NCBI GenBank assembly: GCA_902489135.1
Contig: CABTYW010000065.1
Coordinates: forward strand, 1-9,694
Direction: 5' to 3'
Origin: an uncultured Synergistaceae bacterium
Lineage (GTDB): Bacteria > Synergistota > Synergistia > Synergistales > Dethiosulfovibrionaceae
DNA length: 9,694 bases
The position numbers and the translations under genes are program-made. Positions 6,962 through 9,694 of the stretch are shown piece after piece; position 1 is the first letter of the stretch; each line of letters starts with the position of its first letter. Below the pieces are notes generated by a model that saw only the letters and a program-made list of their open reading frames with translations, was not told the DNA's origin and ran no database searches.

Positions 6962-6975
6962 TTATGCGCCCATAA
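6962..6975. promoter_or_regulatory. Probable LysR-type regulator binding site
   Basis: TTATG-CGCC-CATAA is an interrupted inverted repeat containing the T-N11-A pattern of LysR-family sites. Its centre lies about 54 bases upstream of the predicted tctC transcription start, close to the usual recognition-site position. It also covers the place of the lysR -35 box, as expected for autorepression. Binding is inferred. Confidence 0.5.
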
Positions 6976-6984
6976 GCTTGGCCC

Positions 6985-6990
6985 TATAAA
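6985..6990 (+). promoter_or_regulatory. Possible -10 box of the lysR gene
   Basis: TATAAA lies about 45 bases before the lysR ATG. The hexamer 17 bases upstream (TTATGC) is a poor -35 box and belongs to the inverted repeat, so basal expression is probably low and controlled by the regulator itself. Tentative. Confidence 0.35.
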
Positions 6991-7034
6991 ATTTTTTTCA
7001 TTCCGCCCTATCCCCTGTTTAAGGAGGGAACTTC

Positions 7035-7958
7035 ATGAATTTAAAACATGCCGAATATGTGATGGCCGTTCTCGAAGAGGGCAGCGTCACCGTCGCGGCG
7101 AAAAAACTCTTTATCTCCCAGCCGTCGCTTTCCCAGACCATCAAGGCCGTGGAAAAAGAGCTGGGGGCGCCTATTTTCGACCGAAGCGGCAAGCAGGTGA
7201 AACTCACCCTTGCCGGCGAAAAATACGTGGAGTGTATGCGCCAGATCATCATCGCCGAAACCAACCTCCAAAACTCCATCGCCGAGATGAAACACGAACG
7301 CCGCGCCAAACTCCGCATCGGCATCTCCGCCCAACGCAGCATCGCCCTGCTGCCGCAAATTTTGCCGGAGTTCATGGCGCAGTATCCTCTGGTAACCCTG
7401 GAACTCAGGGAAATGCCCTCGGTGCACCTCGAGGAGTCGCTGTCGCGGGGCGGCTGCGACGTGGCTTTCATCACCACCGTCCTCAAGCAGAACGCCCTGC
7501 GCTACGAGCTTCTTGAAAATGAACGCATCGTCCTGATGGCGTCAAAGCGGACAAAACTGGCACAACGCCTTGCCGACGGAACGGAAATCGAGCTGTCGGA
7601 AGCGCGGGACGAGGATTTTGTCAACCTCACGCCGGGGCACAGCGTGCGCAACATCCAAAACCGGCTGGCCGAACGGTGCCGCATGGAACCCCGGGTGATC
7701 CTTGAAGTGCCCGGCCTTGAAGCCGCCAAACTCATCACCGCCGGGATTTCCGCCGTGATGGTCTGCCCCCTCGGCTACATTCAGGGCGATCCCCGCGTCG
7801 AAAATCTGGTCAACTGCTATCCCCTGCGCTGTCACGGCTTCGAAAGGCACTTTTATTTCTGCTGCCCCCGAAATCTGCACCTCACGTCCTATATGCGCGC
7901 CCTTTTCGAGCTGGCCCGAAGCAAATGCGCCTCTTCGGCCCGCGAAACGAAGACATAA
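7035..7958 (+). CDS. LysR-family transcriptional regulator, probable activator of tct-cit operon
   Basis: The 307-residue protein has the normal LysR-family length and layout. The winged helix-turn-helix lies at the N-terminus, with EEGSVTVAAKKLFISQPSLSQTIKAVEKELGAPIFDR at about residues 14-50 and the linker helix to about 88. The effector-binding domain starts at about residue 92 (KLRIGISAQRSIALLPQIL). TAGISAVMVCPLGYI (about 235-249) is typical of the second sublobe. Several cysteines cluster near the C-terminus (CYPLRCHGF, FCCPRN). Start: ATG at 7035 with TAAGGAGGGA upstream, a near-perfect site. It is divergent from tctC across a 173-base gap with an inverted repeat, the classic arrangement for a LysR activator and its target. 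The inducer, perhaps citrate, is inferred. It ends against the grdA terminator. Confidence 0.93.
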   Translation: MNLKHAEYVMAVLEEGSVTVAAKKLFISQPSLSQTIKAVEKELGAPIFDRSGKQVKLTLAGEKYVECMRQIIIAETNLQNSIAEMKHERRAKLRIGISAQRSIALLPQILPEFMAQYPLVTLELREMPSVHLEESLSRGGCDVAFITTVLKQNALRYELLENERIVLMASKRTKLAQRLADGTEIELSEARDEDFVNLTPGHSVRNIQNRLAERCRMEPRVILEVPGLEAAKLITAGISAVMVCPLGYIQGDPRVENLVNCYPLRCHGFERHFYFCCPRNLHLTSYMRALFELARSKCASSARETKT

Positions 7959-7993
7959 AAAAATCCCCGAAGGGAAGAACTCCCTTTGGGGAT
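7957..7993 (-). terminator. Rho-independent terminator of grdA, shared with lysR
   Basis: ATCCCCGAAGGGA (7963-7975) pairs with TCCCTTTGGGGAT (7981-7993) in a 13-bp stem containing one G-U pair (on the + strand RNA) and a five-base loop. On the - strand a run of seven Ts follows immediately, so it terminates grdA, whose stop is 16 bases away. The T tract overlaps the lysR stop codon. On the + strand a TTTTT run follows nine bases later, giving weaker termination of lysR. Confidence 0.9.
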
Positions 7994-8009
7994 CGATGAA
8001 CCGTTTTTA

Positions 8010-8486
8010 TTACAGTTTGTACTTGGAATACTGATCGCGCATGCTCTTGACAGCATTGCTCAGAGCTTCGGTGTCCAGAACCATTTCCATCATGGAAATC
8101 TGGTCTTCCCAAGCTTTGGGATCAGCTTCTTCGCGGATTTCAGGATCGAAAATATCATAAACGGCGAGTCCCAACGGGACGCCGGCCAGAGGACCTGCAA
8201 AGGTAGGATCACCGTTGGTCACGGTTTCGGCGTAGATCTCGGCGCCTTCAGCGTCGGATGAACCGAAAATGACCACGATGTTCTCAGCGCCGTACTTGTC
8301 AACACAATCCTTGACGCGCTGCTGGTTCTGCAAGTCCATGGCTCCTGCAGCCGTTCAGACGAAGCACTCCGTTGCTTCGAAGACGACTTCGGCGCCGCTG
8401 TTCTCAAAGCACGCCTGCATGGCGGGGCCGGGAACGCCGTCACGCTCACCGAGCAGGATCAGCTTTTTGCCTGCGAGTTTGCCCAT
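8010..8486 (-). CDS. grdA: Glycine/sarcosine/betaine reductase selenoprotein A (Sec44 encoded by TGA)
   Basis: GrdA carries the selenocysteine that reacts with the Schiff-base intermediate on protein B and delivers a selenoether-bound carboxymethyl group to protein C, which releases acetyl phosphate. Reading the in-frame TGA at 8355-8357 as selenocysteine gives 158 residues from the ATG at 8486, the same length as Clostridium GrdA. The start has a perfect AAGGAGGTG site. The N-terminal part reads MGKLAGKKLILLGERDGVPG and then the redox motif C41-F-V-U44-TAAGAMDLQNQ, exactly the family signature. Conserved TVTNGDPTFAGPLAGVPLGL follows, then ISMMEMVLDTEAL near the end. A stop-aware caller would see only the ATG at 8339 and lose the catalytic part. 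The gene stands alone with its own promoter and terminator; grdB, grdC, grdD, grdE and the selenocysteine machinery are not in the window. Confidence 0.97.
8328..8357 (-). promoter_or_regulatory. Candidate bacterial SECIS hairpin at the grdA selenocysteine codon
   Basis: Immediately after the TGA, CTGCA (8346-8350) can pair with TGCAG (8328-8332) around a 13-base loop containing GGAGCC. Flanking GG and CC could extend the stem across a two-base bulge. Position and size are right for a bacterial SECIS bound by SelB, but such elements vary widely and I could not fold it. The stem-loop is seen; its role is inferred from the gene. Confidence 0.5.
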
Positions 8487-8518
8487 AAGTCGCACCTCCT
8501 TTTTTCTGATCTGCGTTG

Positions 8519-8546
8519 ATTATAACCAATATTTTCAATCACACAA
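8519..8546 (-). promoter_or_regulatory. Promoter of grdA
   Basis: On the - strand, TATAAT (8519-8524) is a perfect -10 box and TTGTGT (8541-8546) is a partial -35 box, with a 16-base spacer. It lies 33 bases before the grdA start, in an AT-rich patch unlike the surrounding sequence. This supports grdA being a single-gene transcript. Confidence 0.7.
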
Positions 8547-8698
8547 GAGGTTAATAACATTTTCAGATAAAGCGCTGGATTTCACATTTTCGTTTTGGTT
8601 ATTTTGCCTAGACACTTGTGAAAAAAACTGACAGACTCCGCCTTTTTCGTCTCTTTTCGCCCCGTTGCCTTCACGCCGCTGCGATTTTGACGGTTCCA

Positions 8699-8707
8699 TG
8701 CTATAAT
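8699..8707 (+). promoter_or_regulatory. Extended -10 promoter of the secB-like gene
   Basis: TGCTATAAT is a perfect extended -10 box (TGN plus TATAAT). It lies 55 bases before the start at 8763. The -35 position 17 bases upstream (CTGCGA) is weak, and TTGACG at 8687 is only nine bases away, too close to serve. Extended -10 promoters can work without a good -35. Confidence 0.65.
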
Positions 8708-8762
8708 GATTTTTATGGTGTTCCATCAGTCTATTTTCAAAAAACAAGGAGCCTTCCTACTT

Positions 8763-9194
8763 ATGAACGAAATCAGATTAGCCGACTTCCGCGCCGAGAG
8801 CCTTCAATTCGACATGAACCATCAGTTCCAGCCCAAAAAGGACGAAAACCTCGCCCTGGCCATTAAGCTGGATCAGCGCGTCCGCATGAGCGGCACGCCC
8901 AAGGAACCGACGTTCCTCAATCTGCGGGTCACCGTCTTTGAGGACGCCCAGCAGCACAACTATCCCTTCGAAATCATCGCCGACGTGACAGGCGTGTTCT
9001 ACATCGACGCCGAAGGCGAAGACCGCAACACCCTCCTGAAAGACCACGGCATGACCATATTGCTGCCCTACGTGCGCGCCATGATCAGTCAGCTGGTCTC
9101 TCTGGCCAATCTGCCCATGCCCGTCATCCTGCCTCCCATGGATCCTTCGCAGATGCAGCCCGTTGAACAGCCCGCCGCGGAGAAGCAAAAATAA
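8763..9194 (+). CDS. secB: SecB-like protein-export chaperone
   Basis: SecB is a cytoplasmic chaperone that holds presecretory proteins unfolded and hands them to SecA. The protein is 143 residues from the ATG at 8763 (AAGGAG 11 bases upstream); in-frame ATGs at 8706 and 8715 overlap or abut the -10 box and are rejected. The best match to SecB is the conserved second half: GVFYIDAEGEDRNTLLKDHGMTILLPYVRAMISQLVSLANLPMPVILPPMD aligns by eye with the E. coli stretch containing ILFPYARECI and FPQLNLAPVNF. The first half, including FLNLRVTVFEDAQQHNYPFEIIADVTG, fits the beta-sheet part. The C-terminus is Pro/Gln/Glu-rich (QPVEQPAAEKQK) rather than the zinc-dependent SecA-binding tail with cysteines. 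No toxin-antitoxin pair is adjacent, so a role as a toxin-associated SecB-like chaperone is less likely. Confidence 0.75.
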   Translation: MNEIRLADFRAESLQFDMNHQFQPKKDENLALAIKLDQRVRMSGTPKEPTFLNLRVTVFEDAQQHNYPFEIIADVTGVFYIDAEGEDRNTLLKDHGMTILLPYVRAMISQLVSLANLPMPVILPPMDPSQMQPVEQPAAEKQK

Positions 9195-9210
9195 CGACGA
9201 CTTTCATACA

Positions 9211-9240
9211 AAAAGGCCTTCCCCGGCGGGGAGGCCTTTT
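9211..9240 (+). terminator. Rho-independent terminator after the secB-like gene
   Basis: AAAAGGCC...CCCC and GGGG...GGCCTTTT form a long stem with a one-base bulge and a three-base GGC loop, ending in a T run. It lies about 16 bases after the stop. The flanking A and T runs make it usable on both strands. It separates the chaperone gene from the next transcript. Confidence 0.9.
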
Positions 9241-9286
9241 CGCATCCCTGCTTCAGCGTCGACCTCGCACAAAATGCGGCTTTTTC

Positions 9287-9295
9287 TGGTATAAT
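9287..9295 (+). promoter_or_regulatory. Extended -10 promoter of the remB-like/gyrB transcript
   Basis: TGGTATAAT matches the extended -10 consensus (TGN plus a perfect TATAAT). The start of the small gene at 9352 is 56 bases downstream, so gyrB probably starts from this promoter through the small gene. No clear -35 hexamer is visible at 17 bases (GCACAA region). Confidence 0.65.
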
Positions 9296-9351
9296 AGAGG
9301 GGTTCGATCTATGGTTTTCATTGGCCGTTGACGGTCGGAAGGTGAGGGGCC

Positions 9352-9564
9352 ATGTTCATTCCCATTGAGGGTGAAGATTGTATTTTTCTGCAAAACGCCG
9401 TCGCCTTTGTTCACGACGGAAGGCGCACGACGGTCTATTATACCGACGGCCGCACGACCGTCACGGGATTTCGGCCTGTCACGCTGGCGCGGCGCTACAG
9501 AAAACTTATGGAGGCGGCCCTTCATCCGGCGGTTTCCGCAGCGCAGGAGGTTAACGATTTATGA
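9352..9564 (+). CDS. Small RemB/DUF370-like protein upstream of gyrB
   Basis: This 70-residue protein starts at the ATG at 9352, preceded by GAAGGTGAGG, and its TGA overlaps the gyrB ATG (ATGA), so the two are translationally coupled. The N-terminus MFIPIEGEDCIFLQNAVAFV resembles the opening strand of DUF370 (RemA/RemB) proteins, and FRPVTLARRY sits where they have an SPISSTTLKKR-like element. In Bacillus, RemB (YaaB) is encoded just before gyrB, which supports the match. However, the middle portion is shorter than I recall for RemB, and the similarity is read by eye only. RemA-like proteins bind DNA and regulate extracellular matrix genes; whether this one does is unknown. The C-terminal tail (ALHPAVSAAQEVNDL) is not distinctive. 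Confidence 0.5.
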   Translation: MFIPIEGEDCIFLQNAVAFVHDGRRTTVYYTDGRTTVTGFRPVTLARRYRKLMEAALHPAVSAAQEVNDL

Positions 9565-9694
9565 GCAGTCATTACACAGCTGAAGACATACAAATTCTTG
9601 AAGGTCTCGATCCCGTCCGCAAACGTCCCGGCATGTACATCGGCGACACCACGGCGCGCGGCCTTCATCACTGCGTCTACGAGGTGGTCGACAA
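9561..9694 (+). CDS. gyrB: DNA gyrase subunit B, N-terminal fragment (3' partial)
   Basis: The frame runs to the right edge. The 44 residues visible, beginning MSSHYTAEDIQILEGLDPVRKRPGMYIGDT and continuing ARGLHHCVYEVVDN, are the start of the GHKL ATPase domain of a type II topoisomerase B subunit. RKRPGMYIG and GLHHxVYEVVDN are near-invariant; the final Asn coordinates magnesium in ATP binding, although its codon is cut at AA-. GyrB is favoured over ParE because of the upstream RemB-like gene and the E(V)VDN context, but this short N-terminus cannot exclude ParE. GGAGG lies ten bases before the ATG inside the preceding gene. GyrB introduces negative supercoils with GyrA, not seen here. Confidence 0.87.
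   Translation, partial: MSSHYTAEDIQILEGLDPVRKRPGMYIGDTTARGLHHCVYEVVD

Noticed and set aside
8010..8339. grdA as a truncated gene or pseudogene
   Set aside because: The only interruption is the TGA at the invariant selenocysteine position; both halves are fully conserved around it.
8706..8762. Longer N-terminus for the SecB-like protein
   Set aside because: The ATG at 8706 overlaps the TATAAT box, and the added residues (MIFMVFHQSIFKKQGAFLL) have no counterpart in SecB.

Overview
The window looks like chromosome from an anaerobic, amino-acid-fermenting diderm. A member of the Synergistota (Pyramidobacter/Cloacibacillus-like) is my best guess. The reasons are moderately high GC, a selenocysteine-containing glycine reductase protein A, citrate lyase fed by a tripartite tricarboxylate transporter, a SecB-like chaperone, and the end of a YadA-type trimeric adhesin. 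The phylum is inferred from gene content recalled from memory; no search was run.

Layout. (1) 1-404, + strand: C-terminal end of a trimeric autotransporter adhesin with a strong terminator. (2) 405-603: no gene seen. (3) 604-6949, - strand: a six-gene operon read right to left, tctC-tctB-tctA-citD-citE-citF, with a promoter at 6921-6949 and an intrinsic terminator at 604-635. It would capture citrate (or a related tricarboxylate) in the periplasm, import it, and cleave it to acetate and oxaloacetate. The accessory genes citC, citX and citG, needed to activate citrate lyase, are not in the window. (4) 7035-7958, + strand: a divergent LysR-type regulator. A TTATG-N4-CATAA inverted repeat in the shared intergenic region sits where a LysR-type activator of the tct-cit operon would bind. 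(5) 8010-8486, - strand: grdA, the 158-residue selenoprotein A of glycine/sarcosine/betaine reductase. Its codon 44 is an in-frame TGA at 8355-8357 inside the family motif CFVU, so ordinary gene calling splits or truncates it. It has its own promoter and a terminator shared with the convergent lysR. (6) 8763-9694, + strand: a SecB-like chaperone gene with its own terminator, then a small RemB/DUF370-like gene whose stop overlaps the start of gyrB, which runs off the window.

The points most worth a second look are the recoded and apparently orphan grdA, the integrated citrate uptake and cleavage operon with folded RNA between tctC and tctB, the coiled-coil tail after the adhesin barrel, and the divergent short RemB-like protein translationally coupled to gyrB. 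I saw no CRISPR array, insertion sequence, tRNA or rRNA.
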